Shown here piece by piece: positions 48,484 to 57,189 of a stretch of DNA of 64,000 bases. Location: positions 1,178,001-1,242,000 of the forward strand of contig NZ_JAGIOC010000001.1 in NCBI RefSeq assembly GCF_017876515.1. Reading direction: 5' to 3'. Each line of letters starts with the position of its first letter. Within the stretch, counting starts at the first letter, position 1. Below the pieces are notes generated by a model that was not told where the DNA came from, searched no databases, and worked only from the letters and a program-made list of their open reading frames with translations. Position numbers and translations under genes: made by a program. Origin of the DNA: Brachybacterium fresconis (GTDB lineage: Bacteria; Actinomycetota; Actinomycetes; Actinomycetales; Dermabacteraceae).

Positions 48484-49857
48484 ATGACCTCAGGACGGCG
48501 TGCGGCGACCCCACGGATCGCAGTGCTCGTGTACAACGACGCCGCCAACGACTCCCGCGTGCTCAAGGAGTCCGCCTCGCTGCGCGATGCGGGCTACGAG
48601 GTGCGGATCATCGCCGTCGAGCGCCGCGAGCTGGGGCGGGACGCGGACGTGACCGCCCTCGGGCCGCGGCTGATCCTCGAGCGGGTCCCGGAGTTCGCGA
48701 TCGAGCGGATCCTGCCGGCGCTGGCCCCGCACTGGCGCCGGCTGATCAGCGGAGCCGACACCGCCACCGAGCGGGCCCCCACGAGCTCTCCGGTGCAGGC
48801 CCTGCGCCATCCGTCCGCGCCGCTGGCGGGGGTGAGGGCGGGCCTGCTGCGCGGGCTGCGCAGCGTCGGCGAGCGCGCCTACCGCACGGTCGCGCTCGGG
48901 ACCTACTGGAAGAACGCCACGGCGGCGGGCCTGCGGGCCGCTCCCGAGGTGATCCACGCCAACGACGGCAACACCCTGGTCCCGGCCCTGCTCATCCGGG
49001 CGCTCTCCCGCGGCGAGGTCGCCGTCGTCTACGACTCCCATGAGCTGTGGCGCCACCGCAACGTACGGTCGGACCGCTGGCTGGCCCCGCTGCTCGAGAC
49101 CGTGACCGAAGCGATCGGCATCCGCCGCGCCGACGGCGTGATCACCGTCTCCCCATCGATCGCGACGTGGCTGCGCGACACCTACCGCCTCGCCGAGGAG
49201 CCGACCCTGGTGCGCAACGTCCCGGTCGCCGACGCCCTGCCCTCGCGCTCCACCGGGGTGCTGCGCGAGCGCGCCGGATTGACCGAGCAGCACCGCGTGA
49301 TCGCCTACGGGGGCCGGATCACCTCGGCCCGCGGCATCGAGGAGACGATCGCCGCGCTCCCCCACCTCGACGAGGACGTCCACTTCGTGCTGCTCGGTTA
49401 CGGGGAGCGGGCCGCGCTGGACCAGGTGCGGGCCGAAGCCGCACGGCATGACGTCACCGACCGGGTCCACCTGGTCGGGGCCGTCGCTCCCGACGACGTC
49501 TCCCGCTCCCTGGCCGACGGCGATGTCGCCGTGGTCCACGTGCGACCGATCTGTCTCTCCTACCGCTACGCGCTGCCGAACAAGCTCTTCGAGTCGATCC
49601 GGGCGGGGCTGCCGATCGCCGCGGCCGACCTGCCCGACATGCGCCAGGTCGTCGAGGAGCTCGGGGTCGGTGAGGTGTTCCGCGGCTCCAGCCCGCAGGA
49701 TCTCGCGGAGGCGCTGGCGGCCGTCCTGGAGGCCCCCGAGACGTATCGGGAACGGGCCCGGGCCGTGGCCCCGCAGCTGACCTGGGAGCACGAGACCGAG
49801 CCCATGCTCGCGCTCTACGAGCGGGTGCTGGCCGCACGACAGGGGGCCCGCCGATGA
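48484..49857 (+). CDS. GT4 glycosyltransferase
   Basis: The 457-residue protein is a GT-B enzyme. The N-terminal part contains RIAVLVYNDAANDSRVLKES and VIHANDGNTLVPALLIRALS; the C-terminal part has IAYGGRITSARGIEETIAAL, HFVLLGYGERAALDQVRAEA, YALPNKLFESIRAGLPIAAA and EVFRGSSPQDLAEAL. The NDSRVLKE start resembles enzymes acting in actinobacterial wall glycan clusters. It is followed by two more glycosyltransferase genes with 4-nt and 1-nt overlaps, so three sugars are likely added in order. Weak ribosome site; ATG 48484 follows an ACTTTGC. The sugar is not inferable. Confidence 0.85.
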   Translation: MTSGRRAATPRIAVLVYNDAANDSRVLKESASLRDAGYEVRIIAVERRELGRDADVTALGPRLILERVPEFAIERILPALAPHWRRLISGADTATERAPTSSPVQALRHPSAPLAGVRAGLLRGLRSVGERAYRTVALGTYWKNATAAGLRAAPEVIHANDGNTLVPALLIRALSRGEVAVVYDSHELWRHRNVRSDRWLAPLLETVTEAIGIRRADGVITVSPSIATWLRDTYRLAEEPTLVRNVPVADALPSRSTGVLRERAGLTEQHRVIAYGGRITSARGIEETIAALPHLDEDVHFVLLGYGERAALDQVRAEAARHDVTDRVHLVGAVAPDDVSRSLADGDVAVVHVRPICLSYRYALPNKLFESIRAGLPIAAADLPDMRQVVEELGVGEVFRGSSPQDLAEALAAVLEAPETYRERARAVAPQLTWEHETEPMLALYERVLAARQGARR

Positions 49858-50960
49858 GGATCACGCTCGTGGCGACCTGGTTCCCGACCTCCGTCGCCCC
49901 CTCCCGGGGATCGTTCGTGGTCCGGGACGCACTGTCCATCGCCGCGACCCATGACGTGCGCCTGGTCCATCTGGTCCCGCCGGCCGACGACGACGGCACC
50001 CGCCGCCTGGTCCACGAGGGCCTGGACGTGCTGCGGATCCCGATGGATCCCCGCCGCCCCGATCAGGTCCTCGCCGCGGCCCGACAGCTGCGCCCCGCGC
50101 TGGCGGGCGCCGACGTCGTGCACTCCATGGCGTTCTCCGCCCTGCTGCCGCTGGTGCTGCGCCGCCCCACCGCCCCGTGGCTGCACACGGAGCACTGGTC
50201 CGCGCTGACCACCCCCGGGACCCTCCCGGCCCCCGCCCGTGCCGGGCTGCCCCTGCTGGCGCGGCTGCTGTCGGCCCCGGACCGGGTCACGGCGGTGTGC
50301 GAGTTCCTCGCCCGCCCGATCCGTGCGGTCCGCGGGGCCCGGCCCACCGACATCGTCCCGTGCATCGTCGAACCGGGAGAGGTGGCGCAGCGGCGCGACC
50401 GGAGCGACGGGGCCCTGCGCCTGGTCTCCACCGGCGGGCTGATCCCCCGCAAGGACCCGCTGCTGGCCGTGGACGTGCTCGCCGATCTCGTCGACCGCGG
50501 GATCGACGCCCACCTCGAGTGGCTCGGCGACGGGCCCCTGCGGGATCAGACCCTGCAGCGCGCCGCCGCGCGGGGGGTCCAGGAGCGCCTGGCCCTGCCC
50601 GGAACGGTCGACGGGCCCGGGGTCCGTGCGGCCCTGGCGCGGGCCGATGTGTTCTTCGGCCCCACCCGCGCCGACAACTTCTTCGTCTCGGCCGCGGAGG
50701 CCATCGTCGCCGGGCGCCCCGTCGTCCTCGGCGCCACCGGCGGCCAGGGCGAGTACGTCGAGGCCGCGGTGGGCGAGCTCGTCGACGTCCAGGAGACCGC
50801 GCCGTACGTCGAGGCGATCCTCGCCCTCGACGCCCGCACCCGCGACCTGCCTGCCCGCACGATCGCCGACACCATCGGGGACCGCTTCTCCGCCGCGACC
50901 GTCGGCCGCGGCTACAGCGCCCAGTACCAGCAGCTCCCCGCCCGCCCGGGAGGCCGCTGA
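49854..50960 (+). CDS. GT4 glycosyltransferase
   Basis: The 368-residue protein is another GT-B glycosyltransferase: ITLVATWFPTSVAPSRGSFV at the start, LVSTGGLIPRKDPLLAVDVL, HLEWLGDGPLRDQTLQRAAA, DVFFGPTRADNFFVSAAEAI and VVLGATGGQGEYVEAAVGEL in the nucleotide-binding half. Length and motifs fit the family without gaps. It overlaps its neighbours by 4 nt upstream and 1 nt downstream. It may act on the same lipid-linked intermediate as the flanking enzymes. The donor sugar cannot be read from sequence. Confidence 0.87.
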   Translation: MRITLVATWFPTSVAPSRGSFVVRDALSIAATHDVRLVHLVPPADDDGTRRLVHEGLDVLRIPMDPRRPDQVLAAARQLRPALAGADVVHSMAFSALLPLVLRRPTAPWLHTEHWSALTTPGTLPAPARAGLPLLARLLSAPDRVTAVCEFLARPIRAVRGARPTDIVPCIVEPGEVAQRRDRSDGALRLVSTGGLIPRKDPLLAVDVLADLVDRGIDAHLEWLGDGPLRDQTLQRAAARGVQERLALPGTVDGPGVRAALARADVFFGPTRADNFFVSAAEAIVAGRPVVLGATGGQGEYVEAAVGELVDVQETAPYVEAILALDARTRDLPARTIADTIGDRFSAATVGRGYSAQYQQLPARPGGR

Positions 50961-52063
50961 TGAGGCCCGTCGACGTCATCATCGCCTGCCACACGCCCAC
51001 CCGGCCCGTCGGCCGCGCCGTCGCCTCCGTCCTGGACGGAAACGGGGACCACGCCGCGGTGACCGTCGTCTGCCACAACCGGCCCGCGGCGGAGATCGCT
51101 GACGCCGTCCGCCCGGAGCATCGCGAGCACGTGCGATTCCTCGAGCACCACGACGAGCACCGCTCCGCCTCCGGACCGTTCAACGCCGGGATGCGCGCCG
51201 CCGCGGCACCCTTCGTCGCGATCATGGGCTCGGACGACACCCTCGCGCCGGGAGCCGTCGCCTCGTGGCTCGCCGTCCAGGAGCGCACGGGCGCGGATTT
51301 CGTCATCACCCGTCTCGCCCTCGGGGCGGCCTCCGCCGGGGTGCCCACCCCCGCGGTGCGCATGGCCCGCGGCGGGCTCGTCGATCTGGTCGCGGACCGG
51401 CTCAGCTACCGCTCCGCGCCGCTGGGCCTGCTGCGCCGCGAGATGCTCGAGCGCACCGGGCGGTATCTCGTCGAGGGGGCGCAGATCGGGGGCGACGTGG
51501 GCATGGTCACCGCGCTGATGGCCACGCAGGCCACCGCCTACGACCGCTGCGGGCCGCCGTACGTGATCGGGGAGGACGCCGGGGACCGCGTGACCTACGT
51601 GGTGCGCCCCGTGCGCGAGCAGCTGGGCTTCTTCCCGGACCTGCTGGACGCGGACTGGTTCGCACGGCTCCCCGCGGCCGCTCGGCGGGCGATCGGCGTG
51701 AAGCTGCTGCGCATCCACGTCTTCGGGGCCGTCTTCTACCGTCAGGACGTCGAGATCTGGACCCCGCGGGAGCGCGCCGATCTGGCCGAGACCACGGCGT
51801 GGGTGATCCTGCGCGCCCCGGGGTGCCTGGCACCGCTGTCGCGGGCCGACCGCGATCTGGTCGACGCCTGCCTGGACCCCTCGATCGGGGCCGCGGAGCT
51901 GGTGCATCGTGCCCGGGCCCGACGTCGGCACGGCCGCCCGGCCACGATCCTGACCCGCGGGGCCGGCCATCTCCTGGACCGGGAGGCGCCGCTGCGCTTC
52001 ATGGCGGCGTCCCTCGCGGTGCGCCATCTCCCCCGGCTCAGCGCCGCGCGGCGATCGCGGTGA
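50960..52063 (+). CDS. GT2 glycosyltransferase
   Basis: The 367-residue protein has a GT2 domain at about 1-230: VDVIIACHTPTRPVGRAVAS, HEHRSASGPFNAGMRAAAAP and the metal site FVAIMGSDDTLAPGAVASWL. SAPLGLLRREMLERTGRYLV is the acceptor-side block. The C-terminal 130 residues are helical and charged and look family-specific. ATG 50960 overlaps the previous stop by one base. Its end overlaps the convergent glycosyltransferase by 26 nt, so the two genes cannot share an independent terminator. It completes the three-glycosyltransferase unit from 48484. Confidence 0.85.
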   Translation: MRPVDVIIACHTPTRPVGRAVASVLDGNGDHAAVTVVCHNRPAAEIADAVRPEHREHVRFLEHHDEHRSASGPFNAGMRAAAAPFVAIMGSDDTLAPGAVASWLAVQERTGADFVITRLALGAASAGVPTPAVRMARGGLVDLVADRLSYRSAPLGLLRREMLERTGRYLVEGAQIGGDVGMVTALMATQATAYDRCGPPYVIGEDAGDRVTYVVRPVREQLGFFPDLLDADWFARLPAAARRAIGVKLLRIHVFGAVFYRQDVEIWTPRERADLAETTAWVILRAPGCLAPLSRADRDLVDACLDPSIGAAELVHRARARRRHGRPATILTRGAGHLLDREAPLRFMAASLAVRHLPRLSAARRSR

Positions 52064-53165
52064 TCGCCCGGCGCCAGGTGTCGATCTGGTGCTCGGCCGA
52101 GAGCTCCGTCGCGGCGGCGTCGGCCGCGTGCTTGAACCGGTCGACGTCCGCGGGGGTCATCGTCTCCAGCGCCGCCCGGAGCGAGGCCGCGTCGGCCCCG
52201 TCGAGCACCCTCCCGAGTCCGTGCTCGCGCACCAGCTCTGCCATGTCCGGAGAGGGCCCCACCAGCACCGCGGTGCGGGCCTGGACCGCTTCGAAGAGCT
52301 TGTTGGGCAGGCTGTGCTCGAGGTTGAAGGTGGTGGCCGGGAAGACGACGATCGAGACGTCGTACTCGGCGACGGCGTCGACCAGCTCGGTGTACGCCAC
52401 CGGGTCGCGGAACGTCACCGCGGGCAGGTCGGAGGCCCGCTCGCGCAGCGCCTCGATGTAGCCGGGCTCGCTGGGCACCAGCATCAGATCGAGCGTGAGG
52501 GTCGCCGGGGCGCCGCGCAGCGCGTCGATCATCGATTCCAGACGACGGTTGGCCCGGGCCACGCCGGTGTGCAGCAGACGGATGGTCTGCCCGGTGGGGC
52601 GCGGCGCGCGGTCCTCGTAGGCCGACGCGTTGGTCACCACCTGGACGTCCACCCCGAACCGGGCCGCGTACTCGTCGGCCAGGCCCGGGGAGACGGTGGT
52701 GATCGAGGCGACCTCCGGCAGGCAGGTGCGGCAGATCCAGCGCTGGTACGGCGCGACGAACCAGCGCCAGGAGCGCACGTGCTCCTTCTCCCGGGGAGCG
52801 TACTCGTGCAGGTCCGCGTGCACGCCGAGGCGGGGGGCGAGCCAGAGCGCGAGCGGGAGGGTGTTCACGTCGTTGGCCAGGACGATGTCCGTCGTCCCGA
52901 CCCGGTCCGCGAGCGCCTCCCGGGCCGCGCGCACGGCGCTCATGTCCCAGTAGGCCCGGCGGTACCTGCCGCTGAGCAGGTACTGCTTGCTGCTGGGCCA
53001 GGCGCGGGTGCCCTCGGGCAGCTCGATATGGGTGACCTCGGGATGCGGGGAGGTGCCGAAGCCGACGGTGGTGACCTCGAACTCCGCAGCGAGCAGATCG
53101 ATCTGGCGCTGGACGCGCGGATCCCGGGTGAGCGTGGAGAACGACGCGATGAGCAGGGAGGTCAT
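52038..53165 (-). CDS. GT4 glycosyltransferase
   Basis: The 375-residue protein is a GT-B enzyme with SLLIASFSTLTRDPRVQRQI at the start, DIVLANDVNTLPLALWLAPR, HADLHEYAPREKEHVRSWRW, then IRLLHTGVARANRRLESMID, VVFPATTFNLEHSLPNKLFE and AVLVGPSPDMAELVREHGLG. The donor-binding EHSLPNKLFE block is complete. Start ATG 53165 overlaps the stop of the ABC exporter by 4 nt, so the two are coupled: a plausible pair in which the last sugar is added before export. It ends inside the convergent GT2 gene. Confidence 0.87.
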   Translation of the reverse strand: MTSLLIASFSTLTRDPRVQRQIDLLAAEFEVTTVGFGTSPHPEVTHIELPEGTRAWPSSKQYLLSGRYRRAYWDMSAVRAAREALADRVGTTDIVLANDVNTLPLALWLAPRLGVHADLHEYAPREKEHVRSWRWFVAPYQRWICRTCLPEVASITTVSPGLADEYAARFGVDVQVVTNASAYEDRAPRPTGQTIRLLHTGVARANRRLESMIDALRGAPATLTLDLMLVPSEPGYIEALRERASDLPAVTFRDPVAYTELVDAVAEYDVSIVVFPATTFNLEHSLPNKLFEAVQARTAVLVGPSPDMAELVREHGLGRVLDGADAASLRAALETMTPADVDRFKHAADAAATELSAEHQIDTWRRAITAIAARR

Positions 53166-55057
53166 GCGCCCGTGTCCTCGGTCGTCGCGGTCAGCTCCGT
53201 CGCCGTGGTCTCCCCGGTCGCTGCTGTCTCCTCGGTCCCGTCGATCACGCCGCCGGAGACGAGCCCGGCGAGGGCGGCCTGCTCGGCGAAGGCGGGCACG
53301 GAAGCGACCACCTCGTCGAAGGTGCCGGAGGCGGCGACCTGGCCCTCGGACAGGTAGAACACGACGTCGCAGTGCTGGATGGTGGCCAGGCGGTGCGCGA
53401 TGGTGATGGTGGTGACGTCGTCGCCGAGGTCCCGGATCGAGCCGGTCACCGCGGACTCCGTCTTGGTGTCCAGGGCGCTGGTGGCCTCGTCCAGCACCAG
53501 CACCGTGGGCTCGGCGTACATCCCGCGGGCGATCCCCATGCGCTGGCGCTGCCCGCCCGAGAGCGTCATGCCGCGCTCCCCGAGGCGGCCCTGGATGCCC
53601 TCGGGCCGTGCCTCGATCACGTCCAGCAGCTGCGCGCGATCCAGGGCGGTGCGCACCCGCTGTTCATCGACCTGGTCCGGGTCCCAGGTCAGGGCCACGT
53701 TCTCCCCGACGGACACGTCGAACAGCGCGACCTCCTGGGGGACGTATCCGACCGAGGAGCGCCACTGGCGCAGCACGGTGGTCATGTCGGTCCCCCCGAT
53801 CAGGATGCGACCGCTGCTCGGGGTGAGCAGCCCCAGCAGCAGATCCACCAGGGTCGACTTGCCGGCCCCGGAGGTGCCGACGACGGCCACGGCGGATCCT
53901 GCCGGGATGCGCAGGGAGACGCCGTCGACCGCGGGCTGGTCCCGTCCGGGGTAGGTGAAGGTGACGTCCTGCAGGACGATGTCGTGCAGACCCCGCTCGA
54001 GGGTGCCGGTGTCGGGCTCGTCCTGGCGCTCCACGGCCTCTCGGGCGAACTCGATGTCGTCGACGATGTAGTCGGCGAAGGCGGCGTTGGTCAGGATGCG
54101 GTTCTGGGTGGACTGGAACCGGGTCAGGGAGGGCACCAGGCGGAAACCGGCGACGGCGAACAGCGCGACCGAGGTCATCGCCGCGGTGGCGCCGTCGTCC
54201 GGGAGCCCGGTGAGGTAGCCGACGCCGCCGACGACCACGAAGCCGCCGACCATCCCGGCGTCCAGCACGAAGCGGGGCATCTGGTTGTAGTACTGGGCGA
54301 AGGCCCGGGTGCGGGAGGCCTTCGCGCGCCGGTCGGCGACGATGTCGGTGACCTCGCCCTCGTTGCCCTTCAGGGTCAGCTCCTTGAGGGAGGCGAGGAC
54401 CTCGCCGAGCAGCCGCACCACCCGGATCGAGTTGTCGCGGTTGCTGGACCCGTTGGTCACCGCCCGCGGGGTGATCACGCGCGAGAGGATCATGGCGATG
54501 ATGCCCAGGTAGGCGAAGGTCGCCAGCGCGATCTGCCAGTCCAGGATCAGCAGTCCGATGCTGATCACCGTGATCGTGGCGAACTCGGCGACGACGGTCA
54601 TCGAGGGCATGAGCACGTTCGCGACCACGGCTGCGACCCCGGAGTCGACCATCCGGATGATCTCCTGGGTCGACTTCGAGGTGCGGTCCACCCAGGAGGC
54701 GGACATATAGGAGCGGAACAGCGTCTGACCGATCGCGACCTCGTGCTGGGCGAAGCGCTGGGTGGCGATGCGGATCGTCAGCAGGTTCAGGAAGCTCTTG
54801 ATGATGATCAGGCCGACGAAGGCCGCGACCATCACCATCATCTCCTCGAAGCTCTCCAGGGTCCATCCCACGACGGGGATGGTGACGGTGCTCCCGGGGG
54901 ACATGAGGGCGGGGATCACCAGCGCGATCGCGCCGAGGGCGACGACGTCCAGCAGCGCCAGGACGCTCATGACGACGCCGAATGTCACCAGGAAGCGCCG
55001 GGAGTCCCGGGGCAGCACCGACAGGGTGCGTCGAACGATCCGGATGGTCTGCTTCAC
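53162..55057 (-). CDS. ABC exporter, fused membrane and ATPase domains (PglK-like)
   Basis: The 631-residue half-transporter has six membrane segments in about 1-320 and an ATPase domain in about 345-590, with Walker A AVVGTSGAGKSTLVDLLLGL, the signature LSGGQRQRMGIARG, Walker B VLVLDEATSALD and switch TITIAHRL. It resembles PglK, the ABC flippase of lipid-linked oligosaccharides, in layout and in its setting among glycosyltransferases; a lipid or peptide exporter is not excluded. The GTG at 55057 has GGAG upstream; a 38-residue in-frame extension reaches into the spacer. The C-terminal tail is rich in Thr and Glu. No Wzx-type flippase is in the window. Confidence 0.88.
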   Translation of the reverse strand: MKQTIRIVRRTLSVLPRDSRRFLVTFGVVMSVLALLDVVALGAIALVIPALMSPGSTVTIPVVGWTLESFEEMMVMVAAFVGLIIIKSFLNLLTIRIATQRFAQHEVAIGQTLFRSYMSASWVDRTSKSTQEIIRMVDSGVAAVVANVLMPSMTVVAEFATITVISIGLLILDWQIALATFAYLGIIAMILSRVITPRAVTNGSSNRDNSIRVVRLLGEVLASLKELTLKGNEGEVTDIVADRRAKASRTRAFAQYYNQMPRFVLDAGMVGGFVVVGGVGYLTGLPDDGATAAMTSVALFAVAGFRLVPSLTRFQSTQNRILTNAAFADYIVDDIEFAREAVERQDEPDTGTLERGLHDIVLQDVTFTYPGRDQPAVDGVSLRIPAGSAVAVVGTSGAGKSTLVDLLLGLLTPSSGRILIGGTDMTTVLRQWRSSVGYVPQEVALFDVSVGENVALTWDPDQVDEQRVRTALDRAQLLDVIEARPEGIQGRLGERGMTLSGGQRQRMGIARGMYAEPTVLVLDEATSALDTKTESAVTGSIRDLGDDVTTITIAHRLATIQHCDVVFYLSEGQVAASGTFDEVVASVPAFAEQAALAGLVSGGVIDGTEETAATGETTATELTATTEDTGA

Positions 55058-55130
55058 GGGGTGTTCTCCTCGGTCGTCGGTCCTCGTCCGTCTGCGCGGT
55101 CCGCCAGCAGGTCCGCAATGGGGAGTACGC

Positions 55131-57149
55131 TCAGCATGCGAGATCCAGCTCGTACAGAGCGTACGGTCCATCCTGGGCGAGGAGAGTCAGCCGATCCGGG
55201 GGGATGTCGTGGACGCCACTCCATCGGTCCGAGACCTCCGGATTCATCCGGCTGCCGGAGAACTCGGACGAGTCGCGGTACAGATGCGTGGGGCCCACCC
55301 GGTCCACCGCTGCGCAGATCCGTTCATAGGCGTTCGCCGCCGGATGATCGACGCGCTGGGCGTAGCCGGCGATCAGGGCCGTGTCCTCGGTCAGCGGCCG
55401 CGACATGGTCGGATACACGGTCTCGACCCCGCCCACCGACCAGTACAGCGGAGCCCCGTCCAGCGGGTCGGCGAGCACGACCGCGTCCTCGGGCAGCTCG
55501 GCCGCGGTGCGCTCGATGAACGCGCGCTCCTCCGCCGTGACATAGGGCGAGAGCTGCAGGCCGTAGGCCGTGTAGGCGAGCGAGCCCAGCAGCGGCAGCC
55601 GCCCGGGGGCGAACGCTCCGACGACGACCGTGATCAGCACCAGCACCGCCGCCGCAGGAGCGAGCATCGAGCGCGGCCCGCCCCGACCGGTCGCGACCAG
55701 GGCGAGCACCCCGCGCGCCATGAGCAGCACCAGCAGGCACATCATCAGCGGCGCGATCCGCTCCCGGGCGCCGTACCAGGGGTTGACCAGGGCGGTGGTC
55801 AGGGGGCTGTCGATCTGGGTGGACAGGCCCAGCACGATCGCGGCGAGCACGCCGAGGGCAGCGCTGACCCCGACCACCTCGCGGCGCCGCAGGGCGGCGA
55901 CCGCGCCGACGACCGCGAGCAGCCAGATCACCGCGAGGGGCCACAGGGGCGCGCCGATCACCGGGATGCGCGGGGAATCGACCAGGATCTCCCCCAGCAC
56001 CTCGCCCAGCCCCTGTGCGCTGGGCCGCGTGAGGTCCATCCCGCCGAGCAGCGTCCCGGAGACGACCACGAAGGCGAGCGCCGCGGCCAGGGCGAGGACC
56101 ACCTGGATCACCCCGCGCCGCCGCTGCCCGTCCCGGATCCGATGCACGCCGGAGACCAGGACCAGCAGTCCCGCCACGACCGCGACCGAGAAGAGCATCG
56201 AGGGGTGGGCGAGCGCCGTGCCGAGCAGGATGGCGCCGTGCCCGGCGGCGGCCGGGAGGGTGAGCGGTCCGTGCCGACGGTCGACCAGGCGGACTGCGGA
56301 GGCGATCGCGACCGGCAGGCAGAGGACCCCGAGCACGATCGGCCACAGCCCCATGACCAGCCCCATCGCGGGTGTGCTGAGGAACAGGGTCGAGGCGAGC
56401 GCCGCCAGCGCCGCCAGCACCCCGGCTGCGCGTCCCCGGGGCGCGATCGTCGCGACCATCGCGCCGACGGCGCAGGGCAGGGCGGCCAGGAGTGCGAGCA
56501 TCAGGGCGTTCGCGGCGACGATCGTCTCCAGCGGCAGCAGCGCGGCGAGGGCGTCGAAGGTCACCGGGTAGTACGTCGGGGTCCCGTAGATGTCCACCAG
56601 GGCGGTGGTGAGGAAGGCGTCGCCGCCGTCTCGGATGGTCGCGATCGCGGAGAGGTGGAAGAAGGAGTCGTAGCTGCCGTTCAGCGTCGAGATCCCACCC
56701 ATCCCGCGGGTGGCGGCGGTGACGACGAGCACCCCGCCGAGCACGCCGACGGCGGTGACCACCGCGCCGGGCCAGGGCGGGGTGGGCGGAGTCCGGTTCT
56801 CGGCCCCCAGGGCCCCGGCCGCAGCGTCCGGGGCGCTGCCCTCGGCATCGTGGGCGCTGCGTGCGGCCTCCGGGGTCGGGGCGCTGCGACGCCGGCCGCT
56901 CCGGGACAGCCGCCGCCGCAGGAGGAATGCGAGGCCGCAGACCAGGGCGATCCCGATCAGCACGCTCCCCAGCTGCCAGTCGATGCCGGCCAGGGGGAAG
57001 AGACCGCTGAGCAGCGTCATCAGCAGGATGGTCACCACGGGTGAGAATCCCCAGGCCAGGCGCACCCGGGCGCCGACGGCGCGCAGCAGGAGCAGCCCGG
57101 GGACGCCGAGCAGGGCCCAGGCGCCGAGCACGGGCAGGATCCAGCTCAT
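55131..57149 (-). CDS. DUF6541 GT-C-like membrane protein, second copy
   Basis: The 672-residue protein is the paralogue of that at 42962. It has about 12 membrane segments, a variable hydrophilic loop at about 82-128, and then GSYDSFFHLSAIATIRDGGD with D161 and PTYYPVTFDALAALLP, aligned with the same block in the other copy. The C-terminal outer domain from about 520 is shorter and has different cysteines. The conserved Asp suggests a GT-C transferase that uses polyprenyl-phosphate sugars. It lies 73 bp from the ABC exporter and 40 bp from the upstream glycosyltransferase, so it belongs to the same operon. The function of the family is not established. Confidence 0.75.
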   Translation of the reverse strand: MSWILPVLGAWALLGVPGLLLLRAVGARVRLAWGFSPVVTILLMTLLSGLFPLAGIDWQLGSVLIGIALVCGLAFLLRRRLSRSGRRRSAPTPEAARSAHDAEGSAPDAAAGALGAENRTPPTPPWPGAVVTAVGVLGGVLVVTAATRGMGGISTLNGSYDSFFHLSAIATIRDGGDAFLTTALVDIYGTPTYYPVTFDALAALLPLETIVAANALMLALLAALPCAVGAMVATIAPRGRAAGVLAALAALASTLFLSTPAMGLVMGLWPIVLGVLCLPVAIASAVRLVDRRHGPLTLPAAAGHGAILLGTALAHPSMLFSVAVVAGLLVLVSGVHRIRDGQRRRGVIQVVLALAAALAFVVVSGTLLGGMDLTRPSAQGLGEVLGEILVDSPRIPVIGAPLWPLAVIWLLAVVGAVAALRRREVVGVSAALGVLAAIVLGLSTQIDSPLTTALVNPWYGARERIAPLMMCLLVLLMARGVLALVATGRGGPRSMLAPAAAVLVLITVVVGAFAPGRLPLLGSLAYTAYGLQLSPYVTAEERAFIERTAAELPEDAVVLADPLDGAPLYWSVGGVETVYPTMSRPLTEDTALIAGYAQRVDHPAANAYERICAAVDRVGPTHLYRDSSEFSGSRMNPEVSDRWSGVHDIPPDRLTLLAQDGPYALYELDLAC

Positions 57150-57189
57150 CCGCGCTCCCCAGGTCGTTCCGCGGCGAGGACGGGTCGTC

